A stretch of DNA of 27,879 bases, from the NCBI GenBank assembly GCA_934692905.1, contig CAKUUM010000032.1, forward strand, positions 1 to 27,879, read 5' to 3'. This stretch comes from an uncultured Bacteroidales bacterium. Lineage in GTDB: Bacteria; Bacteroidota; Bacteroidia; Bacteroidales; Paludibacteraceae. Position 1 is the first letter of the stretch. Every line of letters begins with the position of its first letter. The position numbers were made by a program, and so were the translations under genes. The notes below the pieces were generated by a model that saw only the letters and a program-made list of their open reading frames with translations, had not been told where the DNA came from and did not search any database. Of this stretch, positions 12,989 through 21,343 are shown in pieces.

Positions 12989-14863
12989 TTATCGTCCCAT
13001 CATGACTAATAGTACACTAATATCGTTGGGGCTGACGCCCGGTATTCGACTTGCTTCGCCAATAGTTAAGGGTTGTATCTTGGTTAGTTTCTGCCGGGCT
13101 TCAGTGCTGAGGGATTGCAGTCTGTTGTAATCGAAGTCATGGGGTATGCGTATGCTATCCAGTCGCTGCAGTTTGTCGGCTGCTATGCACTCTCGTTCAA
13201 TGTAGCCTTGATATTTGATGTTGATTTCGGTGCTTTCGATTACTTCGTCGCGTACGCGCATTACCTTATCAATAGCGGCTTGTAGTTCGGGCACTACCTC
13301 TGCCAGTCCTGCAATGGTGATGTTGGGGCGCAGAATGAGGTCTGCCAGTTTGCACCCTTGCTGCAGGTCGGGGTAGCCCATTCGGTTGAGAAAAGCATTG
13401 ATGTCTTTGGCGTGGATGGGGGTGGTGCGCAGCATCTCGGTGAGGAATTGCTCCGCTTCCTGCTTCCGCTGCAAGAGGTGCATGCGCTCGCTATTAGCGA
13501 GACCTAATCGGTAACTGCGTTCGGTGAGCCGCGTATCGGCATTGTCTTGGCGGAGCAAAATACGATATTCTGCGCGAGATGTGAACATGCGGTAGGGTTC
13601 ATCTACGCCTTTGCCTACGAGGTCATCGATAAGTACGCCGATATAACTCTCGTTTCTGCCCATGGTGAATGGTATGCCGCCTGTCACGTTCTGGTGGGCA
13701 TTGATGCCTGCTACGATGCCTTGACCTGCCGCCTCTTCGTAGCCAGTGGTGCCATTGATTTGACCTGCAAAGAAGAGGTTCTTTATCAACTTGGTCTCCA
13801 ATGTGTGCTTGAGTTGGGTGGGGTCGAAAAAGTCATACTCAATGGCATACCCGGGGCGGTACATGACCACATTCTCAAGACCTTTGATGGTGCGCAGTGC
13901 AGCCCATTGGATTTGCCACGGGAGTGATGAGGAAAAGCCGTTGATATAGTATTCATTGGAGTCCACTCCCTCGGGCTCTAAGAATATCTGGTGGGCATCT
14001 TTGTCGGCGAAAGTGACAATCTTGGTCTCAATGCTAGGGCAATAACGCGGACCGATACTTTTGATTTGTCCGTTGTATAGGGGGGAGTCTTTCAGTCCGT
14101 TGCGCAGTACCTCGTGCGTGGCTGGGTTGGTATAGGTTATCCAGCAACTCATCTGCTTCAGTTGCCTCTGTACACTGTCCAAGTATGAGAAGTGGTGCCC
14201 GTCGTTGTCGCCTACTTGCTCTACCATCTCACTGAAGTTGATGCTGCGTTTGTCGATACGGGCAGGGGTGCCGGTCTTCATGCGTGATGTGATGAAACCC
14301 ATTTGGCGCAGTTGTTCGGTGAGCCCATAACTGGCAGGTTCGGATATGCGTCCGCCTGCTATTTGCGCTTTGCCGAAATGCAGCAGACCATTGAGGAAGG
14401 TGCCGTTGGTCAGTATCACTGCCTTTGCGCTCATCTCAATGCCGAGGGCGGTCTTTACTCCGCAGACGGCACCTTTGTTTATAACGAGTTCTGTTACAAC
14501 GTCCTGCCATATCTGCAGGTCGTCTGTACCGGTCAGCCGCTCAACCCATTCCTCAATGAAGCGTTTTCTGTCACTCTGACTGCGCGGACTCCACATGGCA
14601 GGACCCTTGCTGCGGTTTAGCATACGGAATTGTATGGCACTCTTGTCGGTTACGATGCCCATCTGTCCTCCTAATGCATCTATCTCTCTGACTATCTGTC
14701 CTTTGGCTATTCCGCCCACAGCAGGATTGCAACTCATCTGCCCTATCCTGTTCATATCCATTGTGATGAGTAGCGTCTTACTGCCCATACGCGCAGCGGC
14801 ACTGGCGGCTTCACAGCCTGCATGCCCTGCTCCCACAACGATTATGTCATATACAAACTCCAT
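12989..14863 (-). CDS. mnmG: tRNA uridine-5-carboxymethylaminomethyl(34) synthesis enzyme MnmG (GidA)
   Basis: FAD-dependent partner of MnmE that installs the cmnm5 group on wobble U34 of several tRNAs. The 624 residues are full length. The FAD-binding motif IIVVGAGHAGCEAASAAARM (7-26) is followed by the conserved SCNPAVGGIAKGQIVREIDA block (44-63). MGRNESYIGVLIDDLVGKG and MFTSRAEYRILLRQDNADTR come later, and the C-terminal GIPGVSPxDI-type segment (SRIPGVSPNDISVLLVMMGR) is at the end. It starts 20 nt after the yraN stop, so it belongs to the mreB-led gene run. The parS-like site lies 18 bp past its stop. Confidence 0.97.
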   Translation of the reverse strand: MEFVYDIIVVGAGHAGCEAASAAARMGSKTLLITMDMNRIGQMSCNPAVGGIAKGQIVREIDALGGQMGIVTDKSAIQFRMLNRSKGPAMWSPRSQSDRKRFIEEWVERLTGTDDLQIWQDVVTELVINKGAVCGVKTALGIEMSAKAVILTNGTFLNGLLHFGKAQIAGGRISEPASYGLTEQLRQMGFITSRMKTGTPARIDKRSINFSEMVEQVGDNDGHHFSYLDSVQRQLKQMSCWITYTNPATHEVLRNGLKDSPLYNGQIKSIGPRYCPSIETKIVTFADKDAHQIFLEPEGVDSNEYYINGFSSSLPWQIQWAALRTIKGLENVVMYRPGYAIEYDFFDPTQLKHTLETKLIKNLFFAGQINGTTGYEEAAGQGIVAGINAHQNVTGGIPFTMGRNESYIGVLIDDLVGKGVDEPYRMFTSRAEYRILLRQDNADTRLTERSYRLGLANSERMHLLQRKQEAEQFLTEMLRTTPIHAKDINAFLNRMGYPDLQQGCKLADLILRPNITIAGLAEVVPELQAAIDKVMRVRDEVIESTEINIKYQGYIERECIAADKLQRLDSIRIPHDFDYNRLQSLSTEARQKLTKIQPLTIGEASRIPGVSPNDISVLLVMMGR

Positions 14864-14883
14864 ATAATCAATCTATTAGATGT

Positions 14884-15324
14884 CTATTGTATGGTATTTC
14901 TTCTATGATGCCAACGGTTTTGTCCATTGAAACTATTCCTGCCGATTGTCCGCATAGGAGGCTGAAAGGCATCTTCGATGTGGTTTACGTTTTCTACCTC
15001 GTGCGTGTCAGCATTCATCAGAATACCTATCACATCAAAACGCGGTGCAAGTTCTATGCCATTCATCTTTATATACGCATTGGCAGCCGCTGTCATACGT
15101 TTCTTTTTTGTCAAGTCCACATACTCTTCAGGACGCTTGTTGCCAAAGGTGGACGTACGTGTCTTCACCTCAACAAAAGCTATCTCTTTCCTGTTGGTAG
15201 CGATAATATCCATCTCCAAATGGCCGAAACGCCAATTGGTTTCTACCACATGGAAGCCCTTTTTGCGCATGATTTCAGCGGCTATTTTCTCGCCCTGTTG
15301 CCCTATGGTGTTGTGTTCTGCCAT
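14884..15324 (-). CDS. yraN: YraN-family (UPF0102) putative endonuclease
   Basis: A 146-residue protein of the YraN/UPF0102 family, which has a restriction-endonuclease-like fold with an unsettled cellular role. The family core is clear: GEKIAAEIMRKKGFHVVETN (11-30), then the probable metal site LEMDIIATNRKEIAFVEVKT (36-55; E37, D39, E52, K54), VDLTKKKRM, and the final RFDVIGIL strand. A basic tail (RNRWHHRRNTIQ-like) follows. It is 2 nt after rodA and 20 nt before mnmG, so it is translationally close to both. A link to cell-wall genes is positional only. Confidence 0.92.
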   Translation of the reverse strand: MAEHNTIGQQGEKIAAEIMRKKGFHVVETNWRFGHLEMDIIATNRKEIAFVEVKTRTSTFGNKRPEEYVDLTKKKRMTAAANAYIKMNGIELAPRFDVIGILMNADTHEVENVNHIEDAFQPPMRTIGRNSFNGQNRWHHRRNTIQ

Positions 15325-15326
15325 GT

Positions 15327-16784
15327 CTATTGCAGTTTATTTACACGCGCGGCATCTAATCGCAGCAGAATGGCGAGTAGTAACGTGAATCCCCATAACG
15401 ACGACCCTCCATAACTGAAAAAGGGTAGGGGAATACCTATCACAGGCAATAACCCCAAGACCATGCCAATATTGATGGTTACGTGAAAGGTAAGGATACT
15501 TGCCACCGCATAAGCATATAGCATACTAAACTTATCTCTCTGTCTTTCAGCAAGATATATAATTCTAAGTATCAGTGCCAGATAGAGCAATAGCAGCCCC
15601 GCCGAACCAACAAAGCCCCACTCTTCACCCACTGTACAGAAAATAAAGTCGGTGTCCTGTTCAGGTACGAACCGCAGTTTGGTTTGTGTACCTTTCAGGT
15701 AACCTTTTCCCGAAAATTGCCCGGACCCAATTGCGATAAGCGACTGATTCACATTGTAACCAGCGCCTGTTGGGTCATCTTTCATACCCAGCAAAACCTC
15801 AATACGGGTACGCTGGTGGGGCTGCAAAATCTTCTGAAAAGCAAAGTCGCACCCTTGGCAAAGTGCCAACTCCACCAATGTAAACCCGATTAACCACCAT
15901 AGTTTGCTATGCCGGGTCAACAATGCAACTACTATCAAATAGCCTGCTGTGTAGGCTAAACTAATGATTCCTACCCACTTGAAGTCTATCGGAAACCAAA
16001 TGCACAGCAGTGCGCTTACTCCATATATGAGTAGCACGCCGCCGGCTACAAAGATGGTGGCTCTAATGTTTTTTTCCTTTACTAATAGGAGTCCCAGAAC
16101 GATGGTTTCTATCAGTAATGTGCTTACCAAACCGCCCACATTGCCTGCACCCAACGGAAGAGATATGCCACCCCAATATATCACTATAAGGAACAATACC
16201 ACGCTCACAACACCGAACAGCAGCACATACCCCGACATCCCTTGACGATAGAAAACCAGCAAGAACGATAGGAAGACTAACGCCGAACCGGTCTCTCGCT
16301 GTGCCACCATAATAATCGCCATAGGTACCCCAATCAGTGCCAAAGGTACGATTAAATCGCGCCAATCTCGCAATCGGTACTCATAGCGCCCCATGTATTT
16401 TGCCACGGCTAACGCTGTGACACATTTGGCAAACTCGGCTGGCTGCAGACTGATAGGACCAAGTGTAATCCATGAGTAAGAACCTTTTACATTATGTGCA
16501 AGCAATGGCGTGATTACCAATAAAATAAGCATTGCACCATATAAGATATAGGCGAGTACATCGTATGTCTTCTCGTCTATCATCATTACCACCACGCCTA
16601 ATACCAGTGCCGTTGCCAACCACACTAATTGCTTACCTGCGCGGTTGGAGAAGTCCCAAATGCTCGTTTGGTCAAACGAATAGCCTGCACCGTAGATGTT
16701 CATCCAACCAAATAGCGCAATCACGAGGAACAATAGTATTGTCCACCAGTCAATGCCCGATATGATACTCCGATTCTTACTCAT
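15327..16784 (-). CDS. rodA: Peptidoglycan glycosyltransferase RodA (SEDS family)
   Basis: Inner-membrane SEDS glycosyltransferase that polymerises lipid II for side-wall growth with PBP2. The 485-residue length is greater than in E. coli, because of extra hydrophobic segments at about 190-300, and is common in Bacteroidetes. Conserved blocks are SWITLGPISLQPAEFAK (104-120), PHQRTRIEVLLG (322-333), GYNVNQSLIAIGSG (342-355), FVPEQDTDFIFCTVGEEWG (372-390, with the catalytic Asp region) and LLPVIGIPLPFFSYGGSS (445-462). The start overlaps the PBP2 stop by 8 bp and yraN follows after 2 nt, so the three are likely co-translated. Confidence 0.96.
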   Translation of the reverse strand: MSKNRSIISGIDWWTILLFLVIALFGWMNIYGAGYSFDQTSIWDFSNRAGKQLVWLATALVLGVVVMMIDEKTYDVLAYILYGAMLILLVITPLLAHNVKGSYSWITLGPISLQPAEFAKCVTALAVAKYMGRYEYRLRDWRDLIVPLALIGVPMAIIMVAQRETGSALVFLSFLLVFYRQGMSGYVLLFGVVSVVLFLIVIYWGGISLPLGAGNVGGLVSTLLIETIVLGLLLVKEKNIRATIFVAGGVLLIYGVSALLCIWFPIDFKWVGIISLAYTAGYLIVVALLTRHSKLWWLIGFTLVELALCQGCDFAFQKILQPHQRTRIEVLLGMKDDPTGAGYNVNQSLIAIGSGQFSGKGYLKGTQTKLRFVPEQDTDFIFCTVGEEWGFVGSAGLLLLYLALILRIIYLAERQRDKFSMLYAYAVASILTFHVTINIGMVLGLLPVIGIPLPFFSYGGSSLWGFTLLLAILLRLDAARVNKLQ

Positions 16785-18609
16785 ATGTGTCTATCAAATT
16801 GGCATTTGCAATACGCTCATACAAGGACTTTCGCCCGATTTCATCGGTCAAATACTGCTCCATAATGAGGCTTCCGATAGGGCATGCCCATGTAGCACCG
16901 AAGCCAGCATTCTCCACTGCCACGGCAATGGCAATTTGCGGATTATCCTTGGGCGCAAAGCCGATGAACAGGGCGTGATCCTTACCATGCACATTCTCCA
17001 CAGTACCCGTTTTGCCGCACATCTGCAAGTCCTCCACATTGTACCACCTGCCTGTACCATTGCTCATCACACGCGCCATACCTGTCTGCACCACATTGAA
17101 GTATGCAGAATCCACCGAAGTGGTATGTATGCGCGACTTCATCGAGTCGTTTCTATTCAGGTGAGGGGTGATATAGTACCCTTTATTGGCTATAGCTGCT
17201 GCTTGGTTGGCCAGTTGCAAGGGCGTCACCAATATCTCTCCCTGCCCGATAGCCAAAGAGCGAATGGTTATAGCCTTCCACCCCTTGGAGCCATATATCT
17301 TATTATATAGTTCCACGGTGGGTACATATCCTGCAGCCTGCTCACTGACATCGGTATCCTCGAACCGTTGCCCTAATCCGAAACTCAAAATATCATTGCG
17401 CCAAGTGGTGTAGTTTTGCTTAAAAAGCACGTTTCCATCGGCATACCCGTCACGTTGCAGCAAGTCGCGGAACATCGCCCAGAAGTATGGATTGCAACTC
17501 TGCTCAATGCCCTCCTCCAAATCAACAGGACTACCATGGCTATGTGTACACTTGATAGGCGATGACTGTTTCCCATTGCACGGATACAGCGTCCACGGGG
17601 TGATGGTTTTCTCTTGCAACCCCACCAATGCCTGCAATGTTTTGAATGTCGACCCCGGTGAATACTGCGCCTGTGTCGCGCGGTTTATCAATGGTTTGTT
17701 CGGGTCAGATGCCAATTGCTGGTAATTGGCAGAACGCTCTTTGCCCACCAGAGTGCCGGGGTTCCAGTTTGGGGCACTTGCCATCACAAGGATTTCCCCT
17801 GTCTTTGGCTCAATGGCAACTACGCTCCCCACTTTGCCACGCAGCAATTCCTCTGCCAATTGTTGCGCTTTGCGGTCAATACTAAGGTACAAATCAGTAC
17901 CTGCCTTTGCCTCATGGTCCAGGCTACCCTCCTTATATGGTCCTTGTATCCTCCCTCGCGAGTCACGCATCAGTATCTGCACCCCCTTGTCTCCACGCAA
18001 CTGTTTTTCATAGGTTCGCTCGATTCCATCGCGTCCTGCATAGTCGCCGACAGCATAATATCTGTCGCGCTCAAGGTCGTTTTGATTCACCTCGCCCACA
18101 CTTCCCAGCACGTGTGACGCAATAGGATAAGTGTAGTCGCGCAGCGTACGGCAGCGGATACTGACTCCTGCATATTTATACTGCTCTTGTTGCAGTTGAG
18201 CCACCTCCTCCTTGTCCAGTTGTTCCATGAATACCTGCGGCGTGAATCGGGAATACCCACGATTCTTACGGTGATCTGTCATCTCGTGCATACGTGCCTC
18301 AAACGCTTCCCTGTCAATATGCAGGGCTGTGCAGAAGCCCAACGTGTCAAAATCCTGCCCCATCTCTTTCACCACCAATGCCACCTCGTAAATGGGTTGG
18401 TTAGCAACCAGCAACTCGCCGTTCCTATCGTATATCAATCCCCGCGACGGATATATCACCTGCCGCAACTGGGCGTTGTTTTCTGCCTTTTCTTGGGTGG
18501 ACTGGTCAATCACCTGCAGGAAAAACAGGCGCACAATATACACCAGCACCACTGCCACCGCAATGCCGCCTATCACATACTTGCGCTTATAAAAAGGGTC
18601 GTTGAGCAT
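16777..18609 (-). CDS. mrdA: Penicillin-binding protein 2 (elongasome transpeptidase)
   Basis: Class B PBP that cross-links peptidoglycan during elongation and pairs with RodA. One N-terminal membrane anchor (YVIGGIAVAVVLVYIVRLFF, 11-30) is followed by the dimerisation/pedestal domain starting at PSRGLIYDRNGELLVANQ. The transpeptidase domain has the SxxK motif STFK (S320 is the acyl-serine), SxN as SCN (371-373), and KTG (533-535). The length of 610 is normal. It lies 2 nt after mreD and overlaps rodA by 8 bp. No motif is missing, so it should be active and beta-lactam-sensitive unless altered elsewhere. Confidence 0.96.
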   Translation of the reverse strand: MLNDPFYKRKYVIGGIAVAVVLVYIVRLFFLQVIDQSTQEKAENNAQLRQVIYPSRGLIYDRNGELLVANQPIYEVALVVKEMGQDFDTLGFCTALHIDREAFEARMHEMTDHRKNRGYSRFTPQVFMEQLDKEEVAQLQQEQYKYAGVSIRCRTLRDYTYPIASHVLGSVGEVNQNDLERDRYYAVGDYAGRDGIERTYEKQLRGDKGVQILMRDSRGRIQGPYKEGSLDHEAKAGTDLYLSIDRKAQQLAEELLRGKVGSVVAIEPKTGEILVMASAPNWNPGTLVGKERSANYQQLASDPNKPLINRATQAQYSPGSTFKTLQALVGLQEKTITPWTLYPCNGKQSSPIKCTHSHGSPVDLEEGIEQSCNPYFWAMFRDLLQRDGYADGNVLFKQNYTTWRNDILSFGLGQRFEDTDVSEQAAGYVPTVELYNKIYGSKGWKAITIRSLAIGQGEILVTPLQLANQAAAIANKGYYITPHLNRNDSMKSRIHTTSVDSAYFNVVQTGMARVMSNGTGRWYNVEDLQMCGKTGTVENVHGKDHALFIGFAPKDNPQIAIAVAVENAGFGATWACPIGSLIMEQYLTDEIGRKSLYERIANANLIDTYE

Positions 18610-18611
18610 TC

Positions 18612-19103
18612 TTATTTCCTCAGGAAGTCATACCCCAATATCACCGTCAGTGTCATCATACTGCTCACTATGGTTTGCAGCAGCACTATCCACCAGTTTT
18701 GCAGGCTCCATGCTTCCAACGCGAACATGATGAAATGGTGGATAACTACTAATATCACAGCACATTTGATATACTCCACACGGCCGATGCTGCGGCTGCA
18801 AACATTGTCTTTCACGCGCTCAATCTCCTGCACTAGATTCCCCAATAGCAACGGACGCAGAAAACCAACCGCCACGCAGGCAGCGATGTGCACACCCAGC
18901 GAATTGAACCACACATCCATCAGCAACCCGACCGCAAAGCCTATTAGCATCTCTCCCCACCGCGGCAACTGCGCAGGCAGGTTGATGAGGAACAGCACGT
19001 ACACCATCGGGAACCCCAACCATGCTATCTGCAAGTGATTGAACAGCAACACCTGCAACGCCAACAGCAGCACCAATCGTCCTATTTGCCTAATCCACTC
19101 CAT
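18612..19103 (-). CDS. mreD: Rod shape-determining protein MreD
   Basis: A 163-residue inner-membrane protein with about five hydrophobic helices and a short acidic-basic loop (QEIERVKDNVCSRSIGR). MreD is poorly conserved, and the call rests on size, topology, the GFAVGLLMDVWFNSLGVH block typical of the family, and its place between mreC and PBP2. It overlaps the 3' end of mreC by 22 bp, with PBP2 starting 2 nt later. It is thought to bridge MreC and the PBP2/RodA complex in the membrane. Confidence 0.88.
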   Translation of the reverse strand: MEWIRQIGRLVLLLALQVLLFNHLQIAWLGFPMVYVLFLINLPAQLPRWGEMLIGFAVGLLMDVWFNSLGVHIAACVAVGFLRPLLLGNLVQEIERVKDNVCSRSIGRVEYIKCAVILVVIHHFIMFALEAWSLQNWWIVLLQTIVSSMMTLTVILGYDFLRK

Positions 19104-19927
19104 AGCGTCTCACTTTCTGCGTTTCTGTTCAAACCCGAAGCCCGGTTATGAATCACCTGCACATATTTCAGTGCCCTGTAATCCGTGCTCAACCTCAGTG
19201 TCGTGCGGTGATAGTTGTCGCCGTCACCCAACTCGGTCTTTTCCACCACACCAATCATAATCCCCTCGGGGAACACGGGTGTCAATCCGCTTGTCACCGC
19301 CGTATCTCCCTCATTCACAGCGACATGACGCGAAATATCAGTCATCTGCACATGCCTGTAGTTGCGCCCGTTCCATTGTGTGCCGCCCGCATATCCGTTT
19401 TTCTTGAGTTCGCAACTCACATTCATCTGCGTATGTATCAGTGGCACCACCAAGGCATACTTCTCACTCACAGCACTCACTATCCCCACCACGCCATCAC
19501 GGCATATCACACCCATATCCACGGCAATGCCATCACGTGTTCCCTTGTTGATTGTCAGGTAGTTATGCTGTTTGTTGGTGCTCATGCCTATCACTTTGGC
19601 AGGCATATATTCCATATCCAGATGTGCATACACATACTGGCTGTCGCGCTCCACCGCCCTTTCCATCTCATTGGCTTGCTCGGCCAGCATACTGCGCAGT
19701 AGGGCATTCTCCTCTGCCAACTGCTCATTCTCCGAGCGTAGATGAAAGTAGTCCCCTATCGTACTGTTCACTTCCTGTATGCCTGCCACCACTCTGTTTG
19801 CCGACGACCATACCGCGCTTTGCTGATAGCCGTGCGTGGTCACTATCAGTATAAACGCAACAACTTCCAATATGATGCATATTAGGAAGTTGCTATAACG
19901 TGTCAGAAACTGTAGCAGGTTTCTCAT
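19082..19927 (-). CDS. mreC: Rod shape-determining protein MreC
   Basis: Bitopic periplasmic scaffold of the elongasome that regulates PBP2. A membrane anchor (FLICIILEVVAFILIVTT, about 14-31) is followed by a coiled coil at about 55-95 (LRSENEQLAEENALLRSML) and then the paired beta domains. These carry NYLTINKGTRDGI (122-134), GVVGIVSAVSEKYALVVPLI, and VTSGLTPVFPEGIMIGVV (211-228). The length of 281 is typical. The mreB stop codon directly abuts the mreC ATG (TAA then ATG, no spacer), and the 3' end overlaps mreD by 22 bp, so expression is tightly coupled. Confidence 0.95.
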   Translation of the reverse strand: MRNLLQFLTRYSNFLICIILEVVAFILIVTTHGYQQSAVWSSANRVVAGIQEVNSTIGDYFHLRSENEQLAEENALLRSMLAEQANEMERAVERDSQYVYAHLDMEYMPAKVIGMSTNKQHNYLTINKGTRDGIAVDMGVICRDGVVGIVSAVSEKYALVVPLIHTQMNVSCELKKNGYAGGTQWNGRNYRHVQMTDISRHVAVNEGDTAVTSGLTPVFPEGIMIGVVEKTELGDGDNYHRTTLRLSTDYRALKYVQVIHNRASGLNRNAESETLWSGLGK

Positions 19928-20947
19928 TTATCGAATCAGGAATCCGAAATTATTTACATTCTTCAGTGCTATGCCTGTACCTCTTGCCACGGCGTGCAGC
20001 GGGTCTTCGGCTACGTGGAACGGAATGGTTATCTTGTCGCTCAGTCGTTTGCTCAGCCCGTGTAGCAGGGCACCACCGCCGGTTAGGTATATCCCGCGTT
20101 TGACGATGTCGGCGTACAACTCGGGCGGTGTCGCCTCCAGTGCTTGCAGCACGGCGTTCTCTATCTTCGCAATGCTCTTCTCCAGACAATGTGCTATCTC
20201 CTGGTAACTGACGGGCACGTTCATCGGCAATGCTGTCACCTTGTTCGGACCTATCACCACATAGTCTTCCGGCGCGTCCTCCAGTTCAGGCAATGCCGAA
20301 CCCACTGCTATCTTTATGCGTTCTGCCGTAGGCTCGTCAATTTTCAGGTTGTGCATACGGCTCATATACTCCATAATATCCAAATTGAGGTCGTTGCCTG
20401 CCGTCTTGATGGACTTGTTTGCCACGATTCCACCGAGTGAAATCACCGCAATCTCTGTCGTACCGCCACCTATATCCACCACCATGCAGCCCTCAGGACT
20501 CTCCACATCAATGCCCATACCTATTGCCGCAGCCATCGGCTCGTATATCATATACACATCGCGTCCGCCTGCGTGCTCCGAACTATCGCGCACGGCACGT
20601 ATCTCCACTTCGGTACTGCCCGACGGAATACAAACCACCATACGAATGCTCGGTGTGAACAGTTTGTTCTGCTTCGGTATCATTTTTATCATACCGCGAA
20701 TCATCATCTCGCAGGCATAGAAATCGGCTATCACGCCTTCGCGCAACGGACGAATCGTGCGTATCAGCGCACCGCCTTTACCAATCATCTGCTGGGCTTT
20801 GCGTCCCACGGCAACCATCTTATTGTCCGCTGTGTTGATAGCGACCACCGACGGCTCGTCCACCACCACCTTATCGTCACAAATGATAATAGTATTGGCT
20901 GTTCCCAAGTCAATAGCAATCTCTTGTGTGAATGAAAAAAGTCCCAT
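19928..20947 (-). CDS. mreB: Rod shape-determining actin homologue MreB
   Basis: Bacterial actin that forms membrane-bound filaments directing side-wall synthesis. The 339 residues show phosphate loop 1 DLGTANTIIICDD (13-25), the connecting EPMAAAIGMGID (136-147), phosphate loop 2 VVDIGGGTTEIAVISLGGIV (156-175), and the adenosine loop YLTGGGALLHGL (about 289-300). The short amphipathic start MGLFSFTQEI is normal. It leads the long minus-strand run and has a promoter at 21016-21046. Confidence 0.97.
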   Translation of the reverse strand: MGLFSFTQEIAIDLGTANTIIICDDKVVVDEPSVVAINTADNKMVAVGRKAQQMIGKGGALIRTIRPLREGVIADFYACEMMIRGMIKMIPKQNKLFTPSIRMVVCIPSGSTEVEIRAVRDSSEHAGGRDVYMIYEPMAAAIGMGIDVESPEGCMVVDIGGGTTEIAVISLGGIVANKSIKTAGNDLNLDIMEYMSRMHNLKIDEPTAERIKIAVGSALPELEDAPEDYVVIGPNKVTALPMNVPVSYQEIAHCLEKSIAKIENAVLQALEATPPELYADIVKRGIYLTGGGALLHGLSKRLSDKITIPFHVAEDPLHAVARGTGIALKNVNNFGFLIR

Positions 20948-21015
20948 TCCTTCGTCGTTTTTAGTATTATTGTATCGTTGTTAGTTATCTACACCTTATT
21001 ATCTCTAAAATTGTG

Positions 21016-21046
21016 CAAAGGTACAACAATTCACCCACATCTGCAA
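21016..21046 (-). promoter_or_regulatory. Promoter of the mreB-led operon
   Basis: On the minus strand TTG (21046-21044), 20 bp, TACCTTTG (21023-21016) matches the Bacteroidetes pattern. The mreB ATG lies about 70 nt downstream. With small gaps throughout, this promoter could serve mreBCD, PBP2, rodA, yraN and mnmG. Confidence 0.6.
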
Positions 21047-21063
21047 TACTGCGTATTTTTTTC

Positions 21064-21100
21064 AAAAAAAAAGTGTGACAGCCTCTTTGCCGTCACACTT
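21064..21100 (-). terminator. Intrinsic terminator of tRNA-Asn
   Basis: A perfect 9-bp stem, AAGTGTGAC (21071-21079) with GTCACACTT (21092-21100), is followed on the minus strand by nine T residues. It begins two bases past the tRNA 3' end. This is the clearest intrinsic terminator in the window. Confidence 0.88.
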
Positions 21101-21101
21101 G

Positions 21102-21175
21102 CGCTCCCTCTAGGACTTGAACCTAGGACCCCCTGATTAACAGTCAGATGCTCTAACCGACTGAGCTAAGGAAGC
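21102..21175 (-). tRNA. tRNA-Asn (anticodon GTT)
   Basis: Minus-strand cloverleaf of 74 nt. The acceptor GCTTCCT pairs with AGGGAGC (one G-T wobble). The D arm is GCTC/GAGC, the anticodon stem TCTGA/TCAGG (one A-G mismatch at its outer end, 4 bp pair) holds loop CTGTTAA with anticodon GTT, and the T arm is CTAGG/CCTAG with TTCAAGT. The discriminator base is G, as expected for Asn. CCA is not encoded. A promoter (21223-21253) and an intrinsic terminator flank it, so it is transcribed alone. Confidence 0.95.
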
Positions 21176-21222
21176 ATTATTTCCCGCAACTTCACGAGGT
21201 TACCCTCCCTCAATTGCGGCTG

Positions 21223-21253
21223 CAAAATTACTGCTTTTTTTTGATATGGCAAA
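21223..21253 (-). promoter_or_regulatory. Promoter of tRNA-Asn
   Basis: On the minus strand TTTG (21253-21250), 19 bp, TAATTTTG (21230-21223). It is divergent from, and its -33 element overlaps that of, the plus-strand promoter for the PfkB-family kinase. Confidence 0.6.
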
Positions 21254-21282
21254 TTTTTTACCGAAAAAAATCACTATCTTTG
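21252..21282 (+). promoter_or_regulatory. Promoter of the PfkB-family kinase / PlsC pair
   Basis: The -7 element TATCTTTG lies at 21275-21282. About 20 bp upstream is only a T run rather than TTTG. The ATG at 21344 gives a leader of about 55 nt. Confidence 0.5.
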
Positions 21283-21343
21283 CAGAAATTTTTGGAGAAA
21301 GGGGCGCACAAGCCCCGTTTTTTAGTCGATAACCTATATAAAA

